Origin: Flavobacterium cheongpyeongense
GTDB taxonomy: Bacteria; Bacteroidota; Bacteroidia; Flavobacteriales; Flavobacteriaceae
Reading direction: 5' to 3'
Length of the DNA: 64,000 nucleotides
Assembly (NCBI RefSeq): GCF_003202435.1
Contig: NZ_QJHK01000005.1
Coordinates: forward strand, 62,001-126,000
A program made the translations under genes and the position numbers. The stretch's first letter is position 1. Every line of letters starts with the position of its first letter. This document shows, piece after piece, positions 36,020-45,130 of this stretch. The notes under the pieces are model-generated. The model made no database searches and was not told the DNA's origin. It saw only the letters and a list, made by a program, of their open reading frames with translations.

Positions 36020-36997
36020 TTAAAATCCGCTTGGTTTCAAATGTAAACCTGTGGTTTCTTCTAATCCGAACATCAAATTCATGTTTTGAATCGCCTGTCC
36101 TGAAGCACCTTTGGTTAAGTTATCTATAATTGATGTTATGAGAACCCGGTTTCCTTTTTTCAATAAACTAACGATACATTTGTTCGTTTGAACCACCTGT
36201 TTCATGTTGATGTTTGTAGTTGTAACGGTTACGAAAGGCTCATCTTTATAGAAATCTTCGTATTTGGCAACTAATTGCTCTAAACTATCATCACATAATG
36301 TATATAACGTGGCGAAAATTCCTCTTGGAAAGTCTCCCCTGTTTGGAATGAAAAGCAATTCACTGTCAAAATCATCCTGCAATTGGACCAGACTTTCTGA
36401 AATCTCACCTAAATGCTGGTGTTCAAAAGCTTTGTAATGAGAAAAATTATTGTTTCTCCAACTGAAATGAGAAGTTTCTGAAAGACTTACTCCTGCTCCT
36501 GTACTTCCGGTTGTAGCATTTATATGAACATCATTATTTAGTAAATTATGTTTCGCCAAAGGCAACAATGCCAACTGTATGGCTGTTGCAAAACAGCCTG
36601 GATTTGCTATATAATCTGCTTTTTTGATTTCAGTCTTATTGATTTCAGGCAATCCATAAATGAAATCTTTTCCTTCGAAAGATGCACCTTTATTCAATCT
36701 GAAATCATTTCCTAAATCGATAATTTTTGTATGACTTGCAAATTGGTTTTGTTTCAAAAATGAAATCGATTTTCCGTGACCCAAACACAAGAAAACAACA
36801 TTTACCTCTGGATTAATTTTATCCGTAAAGTTCATTTCAATATCGCCCATCAAATCGTGGTGCGCTACATAAAGTGGTTTTCCGGCGTTTGTTGTACTAT
36901 AAACAAAATCGATGTTTACATTAGGATGATACATTAATATTCTGATGAGTTCTCCGGCTGTGTAGCCCGACCCACCAATAATTCCTATATTAATCAT
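36020..36997 (-). CDS. argC: N-acyl-gamma-glutamyl-phosphate reductase
   Basis: This 325-residue NADP-dependent reductase starts MINIGIIGGSGYTAGELIRIL (Rossmann motif). The catalytic Cys135 lies in ANPGCFATA, and GSTGAGVSLSETSHFSWR follows. It reduces the acyl phosphate made by ArgB to the semialdehyde. The start overlaps the argG stop by eight bases, so the two are translationally coupled. Length is close to the family's usual 310-345. Confidence 0.95.
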   Translation of the reverse strand: MINIGIIGGSGYTAGELIRILMYHPNVNIDFVYSTTNAGKPLYVAHHDLMGDIEMNFTDKINPEVNVVFLCLGHGKSISFLKQNQFASHTKIIDLGNDFRLNKGASFEGKDFIYGLPEINKTEIKKADYIANPGCFATAIQLALLPLAKHNLLNNDVHINATTGSTGAGVSLSETSHFSWRNNNFSHYKAFEHQHLGEISESLVQLQDDFDSELLFIPNRGDFPRGIFATLYTLCDDSLEQLVAKYEDFYKDEPFVTVTTTNINMKQVVQTNKCIVSLLKKGNRVLITSIIDNLTKGASGQAIQNMNLMFGLEETTGLHLKPSGF

Positions 36998-38183
36998 GAT
37001 CTAAATGATTTACAGATGAAAATATGTTTTGTGCATTTCCTAAAATCTTAATAAATCCTTTTGCATCTTCAGATGTCCAGGCATTGTTCATTTCGCCATA
37101 CTGACCAAAACCAGTATTCATCAAATCATTTTTAGATTCTATTCCGTCAAGTGAAAAGTGATATGGTTTTAAAGAAACGGTTACTGTTCCATTTACTGTC
37201 TTTTGAGTATCCTGCAGGAAAGTTTCGATGTTACGCATTACAGGATCCAAAAACTGACCCTCGTGAAATAACATTCCGTACCAGTTTCCTAATTGCTCTT
37301 TCCAGTATTGCTGCCATTTTCCAAGCGTATGTTTCTCTAATAAATGGTGAGCTTTGATTATAATTAAAGGTGCAGCTGCTTCAAAACCAACTCTCCCTTT
37401 AATTCCGATAATGGTATCACCAACATGAATATCCCTGCCAATTGCATAAGCATTTGCCAACTTTTCAAGTTTAACAATATTTTTTTCAGGAACATCTTTT
37501 TTTCCATTTAATGCCACTAATTCACCTTGTTCAAAATGCAAAGTGACTTTTTCTTCTCCTTCTTTTTGTAATTGTGAAGGATAAGCTTCCCCAGGTAATG
37601 GCTGGCTTGAAGTTAAAGTTTCTTTACCCCCAACACTAGTTCCCCATAGTCCTTTATTAATAGAATATTGTGCTTTTTCCCAAGAATAATGAACACCATT
37701 TTGAGCCAGATAATCTACTTCTTCCTGTCTTGAAAGTTTTAAATCTCTAATTGGAGTGATGATTTCAATTTCCGGTGCTATAGTCTGGAAAATCAAATCA
37801 AAACGAATCTGGTCGTTACCTGCACCTGTACTTCCATGAGCAATAGCGCTTGCTCCCACTTTTTTAGCATATTTTATAGCCTCGATTGCCTGAAAAACAC
37901 GCTCGGCACTTACAGATAATGGATAGGTATTGTTTTTTAATACATTTCCAAAAATCAGATATTTTATAGCTTTGTCATAATATTTGTCTACAATTGTCAG
38001 GTTGGCATGTTGCGCACTTCCTAATTCGTAGGCTCTTTTTTCAATTGCTGTTAATTCTTCTTCAGAAAATCCGCCTGTATCTACAAGAACAGTATGAACT
38101 TCATATCCTTTTTCATTTTTTAAATATTTCAAACAATACGAGGTATCTAATCCTCCGCTATAAGCTAATACTACTTTTTTCAT
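36990..38183 (-). CDS. argG: Argininosuccinate synthase
   Basis: This 397-residue enzyme begins MKKVVLAYSGGLDTSYCLKYL with the PP-loop SGGLDTS. AIAHGSTGAGNDQIRFD (about 115-131) and LWGTSVGGKET follow. It joins citrulline and aspartate using ATP. It is the second gene of the operon, preceded by the GNAT gene (61-base spacer) and overlapping argC. It is of the short N-type that lacks extra C-terminal segments. Confidence 0.95.
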   Translation of the reverse strand: MKKVVLAYSGGLDTSYCLKYLKNEKGYEVHTVLVDTGGFSEEELTAIEKRAYELGSAQHANLTIVDKYYDKAIKYLIFGNVLKNNTYPLSVSAERVFQAIEAIKYAKKVGASAIAHGSTGAGNDQIRFDLIFQTIAPEIEIITPIRDLKLSRQEEVDYLAQNGVHYSWEKAQYSINKGLWGTSVGGKETLTSSQPLPGEAYPSQLQKEGEEKVTLHFEQGELVALNGKKDVPEKNIVKLEKLANAYAIGRDIHVGDTIIGIKGRVGFEAAAPLIIIKAHHLLEKHTLGKWQQYWKEQLGNWYGMLFHEGQFLDPVMRNIETFLQDTQKTVNGTVTVSLKPYHFSLDGIESKNDLMNTGFGQYGEMNNAWTSEDAKGFIKILGNAQNIFSSVNHLDHD

Positions 38184-38244
38184 TTTTTATAATTTAGGCT
38201 AATACTTCCGTATGTAGCAGTTTGATATTTCTTTTTAATAATCG

Positions 38245-38883
38245 TTAGGTAAATAAAACAGACAATAATTTATTTAAAAATAAGGCCTGTTTAATTTTTT
38301 TCAGTCTGCTTAAAACAACTTCGTTAAAAGGATGTCTTGGCGGATCTTTAGGTTTATCTTTAGGATCATATAACATTCCCGTACACAAACACATCTTATT
38401 TTCTTTGCTTTGCAGAATTTGAAAATTAGTGCACGTTTTACATCCTGCCCAAAAACTTGGATCTGTCGTAAGTTCAGAAAAAGGAACTGGTTTATAACCT
38501 AAATCTGAATTGATTTTCATTACAGCTAATCCAGTGGTGATACCAAATATTTTTGCGTCAGGGTATTTTTTTAAAGAATATTCAAAAACTTTTGATTTGA
38601 TCTTTTTAGCCAAACCTAGGTTTCTGTAATCAGGATGTACAATTAGACCCGAATGCGCAACGAATTTTCCATGCTGCCAGCTTTCGATATAACAAAAGCC
38701 AGCAAATTTCCCATCTGCAAGAGCTATCATCGCATCACCATTTGACATTTTTTTCTGAATATATTCAGGAGTTCTTTTAGCAATCCCCGTACCTCTTAAC
38801 AAGGCCGATGATTCTATCGTATCACAGATTTCCTGTGCGAATTTGAAGTGTTCTTCCTGAGTTACAACAATAGAGATCTTCAT
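38245..38883 (-). CDS. GNAT acyltransferase, first gene of the arg operon; candidate N-acylglutamate synthase
   Basis: This is a 212-residue GNAT protein. The acyl-CoA loop is HPDYRNLGLAKKI (R-x-x-G-x-A at 87-92), preceded by GFCYIESWQHGKFVAHSGLIV. The C-terminal half has four cysteines, C148-x2-C151-x13-C165-x-C167, which look like a metal site and are not part of the core fold. No argA or argJ is in the cluster, yet all later genes are, so this protein is the obvious candidate for the first step. I recall a genetic study in Bacteroides and Echinicola assigning this step to a GNAT gene of similar position; unverified here. Confidence 0.75.
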   Translation of the reverse strand: MKISIVVTQEEHFKFAQEICDTIESSALLRGTGIAKRTPEYIQKKMSNGDAMIALADGKFAGFCYIESWQHGKFVAHSGLIVHPDYRNLGLAKKIKSKVFEYSLKKYPDAKIFGITTGLAVMKINSDLGYKPVPFSELTTDPSFWAGCKTCTNFQILQSKENKMCLCTGMLYDPKDKPKDPPRHPFNEVVLSRLKKIKQALFLNKLLSVLFT

Positions 38884-39219
38884 TTCAATAATTGAAGTTT
38901 AGCGTTAAATATTAAAACGTATTGTTTGATTTGAAATCCAAAAGACAGGCAAATAAAACCATAAGCCATTGAAGCAATATTCCCGAAATCAAAAAACTGA
39001 TTAAGGAACTTTTTTAAAAAATAAATGCTTTTGGTATATGTTTGTCCGGTAGACAACTTATGTGATTTCAAAATAAAAAATGAATATAAATAAATATGCG
39101 GCGAAAAACTCTTTGAATACTAAATAGATAGCATCCGTACTTCGGGAGAAGTACCAGGTGAGATTGTCCGTGACAAAGAAGTTATATGTAAACTTATTTT
39201 ATTCATTGGTGCAAAAGTA
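38884..39219 (-). promoter_or_regulatory. Promoter and ~320-nt structured leader of the arg/pro operon
   Basis: Read leftward, the -33 TTG (39245-39243) is 23 bases from the -7 box TACTTTTG (39219-39212), so transcription should start near 39206. The leader then runs to the GNAT ATG at 38883. It contains a 7-bp perfect hairpin, GTACTTC (39154-39148) with GAAGTAC (39143-39137) around a UCCC loop, in an unusually GC-rich patch (39175-39130). A 28-codon frame (39206-39120, ATG at the predicted start site) spans it and holds two CGG Arg codons. No classical terminator precedes GNAT, so the mechanism is open. Confidence 0.6.
39120..39206 (-). CDS. Possible 28-residue leader peptide of the arg operon
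   Basis: The ATG at 39206 lies at the predicted transcription start; the frame reads MNKISLHITSLSRTISPGTS... and stops at TAG (39122-39120). Two of 28 codons are CGG, rare in this AT-rich genome. The frame could be an attenuator peptide or a chance frame over a structured RNA. The same frame continues open after the TAG for about 80 codons and ends overlapping the GNAT start (ATGA at 38880-38883). No ribosome binding site is possible if the start is leaderless. Confidence 0.3.
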   Translation of the reverse strand: MNKISLHITSLSRTISPGTSPEVRMLSI

Positions 39220-39293
39220 CATTATTTTTTTATTCTGAAAACCAATTTTCAAAATTCTAACATTTTTTTAATGTAGTGTTATTTTTATATAAC

Positions 39294-39328
39294 AAAAAAA
39301 GCCCGATAGATTTATAAACCTATCGGGC
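39294..39328 (-). terminator. Terminator of the M1 peptidase gene
   Basis: On the minus strand GCCCGATAG (39328-39320) pairs with CTATCGGGC (39309-39301), followed by T7 (39300-39294). Confidence 0.9.
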
Positions 39329-39350
39329 TAAATTACTTATAAAATTTATT

Positions 39351-41618
39351 TTATTTTTTAGTGAATGGTATTACTTGTCCGTTTCCTAAAACTGTCATAT
39401 CAAAAGCTGTTTTAGCTTCGTTGAACTTGAATTTCAAACCTGCTCTGTTTGATGCAAAAGTATCTTTTTCACCTTCAACAGGCTCTACTGAAAATTTTGG
39501 AAAGTTTGTAATTTCAACGTTCAAAACACTGTTTTTTTCTGTTAATTCAATTTTTAAAGGAGCCGTTTTTGTTGAATAAATTCCTAAATAGCCATCAAGA
39601 ATAATATCTTTCTCCACTTTTCCGTTTCCTGCTGACCATATGTTATTGCTTTCGTTATTATCCGGAAAAACATGATCGGGATCTAATGTTATGCTTTCTA
39701 TTTCTTCTGTAGAATTATGTTTGAAAGACCAGGCATTGTTACGCTGCCAGATTTCTACAGGCAAATTAACTCTAGTCTTTTTTCCGCCTTTCGTTTTTAC
39801 ATCCAGAACAACTGGCATTGGCATTTTGTTAAAATTTTCAACATTAATAATGACTCCTTTCGCTGGGTCATTTTTTACGTATTTTATTGAATTAATTCCC
39901 TGATCAAATCGCCAGTTATTTACGTACCAGCTTCTCCAAAACCAGCTTAAATCTTCACCTGCAACATTTTCCATTGATCTAAAGAAATCATCTGGCTGCG
40001 GATGTTTGTATGCCCAACGCTGAATATAAGTCCTGAAAGCTGTATCAAAGCGTTCTTTTCCTAAAATCTGCTCTCTTAAAATAATTAGACCTGAACTTGG
40101 CTTAAAATAACACAACATACCAATATTAACTTCTTTCATATTATCCGGAGAACTCATAATGGTTTCTAAATCCGGTCTTGTAAAAGGTTCCGCCATTTCA
40201 TGCAGATCGGTAGCCTCTTCTTTGTACTCTCCATTGTTAAATGCATTTGTACTTAATGAATTAATAAAAGTATTAAAACCTTCATCCATCCATGCAAACA
40301 ATCTTTCGTTTGAACCTACAATCATTGGAAACCAGATATGACCAAATTCATGATCTGTAACCCCCCATAAATCTTTACCTTTTGATTCCCAACCACAAAA
40401 TACAATGCCGGGATATTCCATTCCTCCTTCATTTCCTGCTACATTTGTAGCTGCCGGATAAGGATATTCAAACCATTGTTTAGAATAATGTTCGATTGAA
40501 GCCTTAACATATTCAGTAGAGCGGCCATAAGCATCTTTTCCAGCACTTTCAACAGGATAGGCAGATAGAGCCAAAGCTTTTCTTCCACTTGGTAAGTTTA
40601 TTTTTGCTCCGTCTAAAATAAAAGCAGGAGATGAACCCCACGAAAAATCACGTGCATTTTTAATTTGATAATGCCATGTTTTTTCAGTAGTTACATTTGC
40701 ATTTGCAGTAGCTGAAACTTCTTCTGCAGAACGAATCATTACGGTTTTGTCACTTTGTCCGGCTTCTTTATAACGCTTGAATTGTTCGGCTGAAAATACT
40801 TCTGCGCCATTGAGTAATTCTCCCGAGCCTACCACATAATGGTTTGCGGGTACCGTAAGTTTTACATCAAAATTACCATACTCCAGATAAAACTCAGAGG
40901 CTCCTAAATAAGGTGCTGTATTCCATCCTCTTACATCATCATACACACACATGCGGGGATACCACTGTGCAATCGTAAAAATTTTGCCATTTTTGGTTTC
41001 CAAAACTCCCATTCTGTCAGATCCTTCAAAAGGAGCAATAAATGAAAAATCAATTTTTATTTTTACTGAACCCCCTTTTGATGCCAACTCCTCAGGTAGA
41101 AAAATTTGCATTCTGGTATCAGTAAGACTATATTTTGCTTCAGTTTGTGTTTTTTTCTTATCTCCTGATAGTACCTTTACAGATTTTATTTTAAATCCTC
41201 CATCAAAAATCTGTCCCTGAGCCCCATTACGGCTTCCTGTTAAAGGTACAACCGCATTTCCTCTTGAATCATTTTTGAATAAATTCTGATCTAAATTTAG
41301 CCATAAAAATGATAATTGATCTGGACTGTTATTAGTATAGGTAATTTCGTCTGTACCAATAATCTCGTTTATAGTAGCATTTAATTTTGCCGTGATCTGA
41401 TAATCTGCTCTGTTTTGCCAGTACTCAATACCTGGCTGCCCACTAGCTGAACGGGTTGGTGTACCGTTCTTTGTGTAAAAATGCGGCGCGAACGCATCAT
41501 GATAATTATATCTATTAACCGGATTTTCTGTCGCTGTTGGTGCCTGTTGTGACCAAACCGAAGAAATTCCTACAAACAAAGCCAATGTCAATAAGGCTTT
41601 AAAGGACTGCTTTTTCAT
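39351..41618 (-). CDS. M1-family aminopeptidase, exported
   Basis: This is a 755-residue zinc metallopeptidase with a signal peptide (about 1-23, ending SVWSQ). The zinc site is HEFGH at 423-427 with the third ligand Glu446 in the usual 18-residue spacing. [16 protein letters not shown] just upstream is the family's GxMEN-like substrate loop (here GGMEYP). The N-terminal beta domain is at about 60-330. It removes N-terminal residues from peptides in the periplasm or at the surface. Length is typical of the large Flavobacterium M1 enzymes. It has its own promoter and terminator. Confidence 0.93.
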   Translation of the reverse strand: MKKQSFKALLTLALFVGISSVWSQQAPTATENPVNRYNYHDAFAPHFYTKNGTPTRSASGQPGIEYWQNRADYQITAKLNATINEIIGTDEITYTNNSPDQLSFLWLNLDQNLFKNDSRGNAVVPLTGSRNGAQGQIFDGGFKIKSVKVLSGDKKKTQTEAKYSLTDTRMQIFLPEELASKGGSVKIKIDFSFIAPFEGSDRMGVLETKNGKIFTIAQWYPRMCVYDDVRGWNTAPYLGASEFYLEYGNFDVKLTVPANHYVVGSGELLNGAEVFSAEQFKRYKEAGQSDKTVMIRSAEEVSATANANVTTEKTWHYQIKNARDFSWGSSPAFILDGAKINLPSGRKALALSAYPVESAGKDAYGRSTEYVKASIEHYSKQWFEYPYPAATNVAGNEGGMEYPGIVFCGWESKGKDLWGVTDHEFGHIWFPMIVGSNERLFAWMDEGFNTFINSLSTNAFNNGEYKEEATDLHEMAEPFTRPDLETIMSSPDNMKEVNIGMLCYFKPSSGLIILREQILGKERFDTAFRTYIQRWAYKHPQPDDFFRSMENVAGEDLSWFWRSWYVNNWRFDQGINSIKYVKNDPAKGVIINVENFNKMPMPVVLDVKTKGGKKTRVNLPVEIWQRNNAWSFKHNSTEEIESITLDPDHVFPDNNESNNIWSAGNGKVEKDIILDGYLGIYSTKTAPLKIELTEKNSVLNVEITNFPKFSVEPVEGEKDTFASNRAGLKFKFNEAKTAFDMTVLGNGQVIPFTKK

Positions 41619-41804
41619 ATTTTATACCTGTTTATGTAGCAAATTAATGAAAAAAAAAGCTATTTACAGAGAAAAACCAAAACTTATATTTGATTTTAGC
41701 AAAATATTATCAAAAAAATAATTTAAACACTTTTCGTAAGAAAATAAAACTATAAAATTATATTTACAATAAATAATACATTAATCTTTTAAAAAAATAG
41801 TATT

Positions 41805-42656
41805 TTGAACACAACAATATCAAATTCAAAACTTAAAGCATCAATAAAACATCTAGGAGCTGAATTGTTTTCACTGTCAGATAATCAAAATAAGGAATAT
41901 ATGTGGAATGGTGATCCAAATTATTGGCCAAAACACTCTCCAGTACTTTTTCCGATTGTGGGAAGTTTAAAAAATGAAACTTATAGATTTAATGAAAAAG
42001 ATTATCACTTATCAAGACATGGTTTTGCACGTGATTTGGAATTTCTATTGATTGAAAAAACAGAATCTTCAGCTACTTTTTCTTTATCTAACAATGAAGA
42101 AACACTTCTAAAATATCCTTTTAAATTTGAGTTACAGATTATGTATAAACTCGAAGAAACTAAATTAATTATCACTTATCAAGTAATTAATAAAGGAGCA
42201 ATACATCTTCCTTTTTCTATAGGTGCTCATCCAGCCTTTGCGCTACCAAAAGATTTTTCAGAATATAGTATTGAGTTTGAAAAAGAAGAAAAATTAGACT
42301 TTTTCCTTCTTGAAGATGGTTTAATTTCCGATAAAACCGAAACTTTAGCAGCTTCAAAAAAAGTTGTACCGCTAAATTACCAATTATTTGAAAACGATGC
42401 CTTAGTTTTTAAAACTCTTGAATCAAATTCGTTAACGATACTGGAAAACTCAAAACCTTACATTAAAGTTGATTATAAAGATTTTCCAAATTTAGGTATC
42501 TGGACCAAAGAGAATGCTCCTTTTATATGCATTGAACCTTGGTTTGGTTATTCTGACACGCTTCAAAAGTATGGTGATTTGTTTAAAAAAGAAGGAATAG
42601 TTATTCTCGAAGCAAATCAAACTTTCAATGCTTCATTTGATATAGAGACCTTTTAA
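41805..42656 (+). CDS. Aldose 1-epimerase-like protein (galactose mutarotase fold)
   Basis: This is a 283-residue protein with a TTG start at 41805; no earlier ATG is in frame, and the start MNTTISNSKLKASIKHLGAEL fits the family well. Landmarks are MWNGDPNYWPKHSPVLFPIVGSL (about 34-56), SRHGFARDLEF, IGAHPAFALP with the catalytic-region His, and CIEPWFGYSD. It belongs to the YeaD/hexose-6-phosphate mutarotase-like branch rather than GalM proper. It would interconvert alpha and beta sugar anomers in the cytoplasm. It is divergent to the M1 peptidase and carries no signal peptide. Confidence 0.85.
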   Translation: MNTTISNSKLKASIKHLGAELFSLSDNQNKEYMWNGDPNYWPKHSPVLFPIVGSLKNETYRFNEKDYHLSRHGFARDLEFLLIEKTESSATFSLSNNEETLLKYPFKFELQIMYKLEETKLIITYQVINKGAIHLPFSIGAHPAFALPKDFSEYSIEFEKEEKLDFFLLEDGLISDKTETLAASKKVVPLNYQLFENDALVFKTLESNSLTILENSKPYIKVDYKDFPNLGIWTKENAPFICIEPWFGYSDTLQKYGDLFKKEGIVILEANQTFNASFDIETF

Positions 42657-42665
42657 GTAACCAAT

Positions 42666-42705
42666 AAAAAACCCATTTTGTATCATCAAAATGGGTTTTT
42701 ATTAT
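42666..42705. terminator. Bidirectional terminator
   Basis: AAAAACCCATTTTG (about 42667-42680) and CAAAATGGGTTTTT (42687-42700) form a 14-bp stem with A and T flanks, between the convergent epimerase-like and DUF2911 genes. Confidence 0.9.
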
Positions 42706-42721
42706 CAAATCAAAATACAGC

Positions 42722-43564
42722 TTACCTACTCCATTCTGAAATACTATCTTTATTCATTTTTACATAGTCCTGATTATTTGCAGCTTCGGCAGCAGCCAAA
42801 GAAATTTTAGCCGTTTCAATAGCACCTGTCTTATCTCCTTGTTTTGCCTGAATCAATGATTTCAATCTTGATAAATAATAAGGCTTATCTGTACTCAATT
42901 CCAAAGCTTTATCAATATATTCCCTTGCACTTATCATATTTCCGTTTGACTGAAATAAATACTGCGATGCGGCATAATAATCATTCCATGTTGGACCAGC
43001 TAAAGTTTTTTGAATGCTTGCTGTAGCTATTTTTGCAGTAGGGACTTCGAATTTCAAAGCTACATGGGAGTTTTCCCAAGCCATTTCTAAATAACCAGAA
43101 TTTTGATCCAGAGTATTAATGCCAATAGTAAAAGTTTCAACAGGAGTTGGCAATGCATCTTCTTTAACCGTTGTTCTTAAAGCTACGTATGCATCGCTCC
43201 AGTTTTCAGGTAGTCCCCAATTATCTGTAGAAAGATAAAAGATTACTTCCCAGCTTTCTATCCTTGGAATCGTATAAATGGAATATTTACCTTTCCTTAA
43301 TGTTTTACCGTCAATGACAACGTCATCCCCAAAATTGATTATCGTATTTTCATTAGCTCCGGTTCTCCATAATTTCCCAAATGGAACCAGGTTTCCAAAA
43401 ACTGCCCTACCTCTGGCTCCTGGCCTTGAATAGGTAACTTCAACATCCGTTAATCCAACGGTTTGTTTAATATACCCTTTTGGACTTGCCTGGGGTGTTT
43501 TTATTTGCGCTTCTCCAAAAAGAGGTGTCAAAATAATGACTAATGCAATAAGTAGTTTTTTCAT
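42722..43564 (-). CDS. DUF2911 exported protein
   Basis: This 280-residue protein has a signal peptide (about 1-19, ending FGEAQ). The DUF2911 core covers about 25-170: VEVTYSRPGARGRAVFG, LVPFGKLWRTGANENTIINFG, LRKGKYSIYTIP, WEVIFYLSTDNWG. A C-terminal helical TPR-like part (about 190-280, ASQYLFQSNGNMISAREYIDKAL) follows. The family is common in Bacteroidetes and has no established function. It is the last gene of the leftward run that begins with DUF1684. Confidence 0.88.
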   Translation of the reverse strand: MKKLLIALVIILTPLFGEAQIKTPQASPKGYIKQTVGLTDVEVTYSRPGARGRAVFGNLVPFGKLWRTGANENTIINFGDDVVIDGKTLRKGKYSIYTIPRIESWEVIFYLSTDNWGLPENWSDAYVALRTTVKEDALPTPVETFTIGINTLDQNSGYLEMAWENSHVALKFEVPTAKIATASIQKTLAGPTWNDYYAASQYLFQSNGNMISAREYIDKALELSTDKPYYLSRLKSLIQAKQGDKTGAIETAKISLAAAEAANNQDYVKMNKDSISEWSR

Positions 43565-43635
43565 TTTTATAAATCTGTTTGTTTTTTTTCAAAATTACGA
43601 ATTCAAAAAAAGAGAATAGTTAAATTTTACTTAAT

Positions 43636-44298
43636 TCAAATACTTAATTCTGATATTTTTAAAGCATTTAACTCATCAAAATGATTAATTATTAAATTTG
43701 CTTCTGATAAATCCTGACCTTCGGAATTTTCACTTCTGTACCCAATACAAAATATCCCTGCACCTTTAGCCGCTTTTACACCATTTGTACTGTCTTCAAT
43801 AATGATACAATTTTCTTTTGGAGCAATTGATAATGATGCAGCATGCACGAAAATTGCCGGATTTGGCTTCGATTGTGGGAAATCTTCACCACTCACAACT
43901 GCAGAAAAATACTGATGTAGATTAAATCGGTTAAAAACACGGTCAATAGTTACTTTTGAAGCAGATGAAGCCAGAATCAACTGTATTCCGTTAGCGTACA
44001 GATCCTTGATTAAATCCTCAACTCCTTCTAATAAATACAAATCTTCTTTAGTATCAAAAGCATCATTAAAGATACTTCTTTTCCTTTGAATTAAATCCTC
44101 CACACCATGTTCTATAGTTGGAAAAAAACCTTTTAAAGTCTGAAATGTATTTCGGGTTGAAAATCCGGTGAATGAAGTGTACATTTCTTCGGTGACTTCA
44201 ATATTTAACTCTGAAAATTGTTTGTAATAAGCATAACGATGAACGGGTTCTGTGTCGACAATTACGCCGTCCATATCAAAAATTACTGTTTTAATCAT
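43636..44298 (-). CDS. HAD-superfamily hydrolase, beta-phosphoglucomutase-like
   Basis: This is a 220-residue subfamily I HAD phosphatase. Motif I is FDMDGVIVDTEPVH (nucleophile Asp8, acid Asp10), a helical cap follows (residues about 17-85), then motif II LILASSASK, and motifs III/IV KPNPAIFVHAA and IIEDSTNGVKAAKGAG. The cap and motifs match the beta-phosphoglucomutase/YcjU/GPH group, which handles sugar phosphates; the substrate is not predictable. It is the fourth of five co-directional genes. Confidence 0.88.
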   Translation of the reverse strand: MIKTVIFDMDGVIVDTEPVHRYAYYKQFSELNIEVTEEMYTSFTGFSTRNTFQTLKGFFPTIEHGVEDLIQRKRSIFNDAFDTKEDLYLLEGVEDLIKDLYANGIQLILASSASKVTIDRVFNRFNLHQYFSAVVSGEDFPQSKPNPAIFVHAASLSIAPKENCIIIEDSTNGVKAAKGAGIFCIGYRSENSEGQDLSEANLIINHFDELNALKISELSI

Positions 44299-44370
44299 TT
44301 TTTTAGTTCAAAAGGTTCTGAAAATCTAAGTTTTGTTGATTAGAGGAAGCTAAAATCTTAAGCATTTAAT

Positions 44371-45087
44371 TTATTCTTTTTTAATCAGGTGCCGAATTAC
44401 GGTCTCAGCAGCATGAAGACCAAACAATCCGGGCATATAACTATTAGTACCGTAAAAAGATTTTTTAAAATTTTTACCATCGGTTAATTTCAGGCTTTTC
44501 TCATCTTGTATTTCAGAAGAAAAAACAACTTTTAACTTGTTAATTTTTGCAACTTTTAATCGCTTTCGGATTGCTTTAGAAAAGTAACAATTAATTGTTT
44601 TGGAAATATCTGAAACTTTAACTTTAGAAGCTAACATTTTTCCACCTGCTCCCATACTGCTTATGATTTTTACTCTTTTGCGTTTTGCGGCAATAATCAA
44701 ATTTAGTTTTGGTGTAATACTGTCTATGCAATCCAAAACATAATCAAATTCAGGGGAAACGATTTCAAAAGCACGATCCGGAGATAGAAATTCCTGCACA
44801 CGGGTTAATTTTAGCTCAGGATTAATATCCATCAGGCGGTCTCCCACAATTTTAATTTTTGGCTCACCTACAGTCGAATGCAAAGCAGGCAATTGTCTGT
44901 TTATATTGGTAATATCTACAACATCACCATCAACAATTGTCATATTCCCTACTCCAGCCCTTGCCAAAAATTCGGCTGCAAAAGATCCTACTCCACCTAG
45001 ACCTACAACTAAAACATTTGCATTTTGCAGGTTATTTAATCCTTCTTTTGTAAATAAAAGCTCGGCTCTTTCTGTCCACTCTGCCAT
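44371..45087 (-). CDS. tcdA: tRNA threonylcarbamoyladenosine dehydratase
   Basis: This 238-residue ThiF/E1-like protein adenylates and cyclises t6A37 in tRNA to ct6A. The nucleotide-binding motif is VVGLGGVGSFAAEFLARAGVG (about 26-46), followed by NINRQLPALHSTVG, the typical TcdA R-Q-x-x-A-L stretch, and DCIDSITPKLNLI. Length is a little shorter than E. coli TcdA (268), which has a longer C-terminus. It lies 43 bases after the tatD gene. Confidence 0.93.
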   Translation of the reverse strand: MAEWTERAELLFTKEGLNNLQNANVLVVGLGGVGSFAAEFLARAGVGNMTIVDGDVVDITNINRQLPALHSTVGEPKIKIVGDRLMDINPELKLTRVQEFLSPDRAFEIVSPEFDYVLDCIDSITPKLNLIIAAKRKRVKIISSMGAGGKMLASKVKVSDISKTINCYFSKAIRKRLKVAKINKLKVVFSSEIQDEKSLKLTDGKNFKKSFYGTNSYMPGLFGLHAAETVIRHLIKKE

Positions 45088-45130
45088 ATATTTCTTTTGT
45101 TATTTTAATTTGTTTAATTTCTATTTCAGA

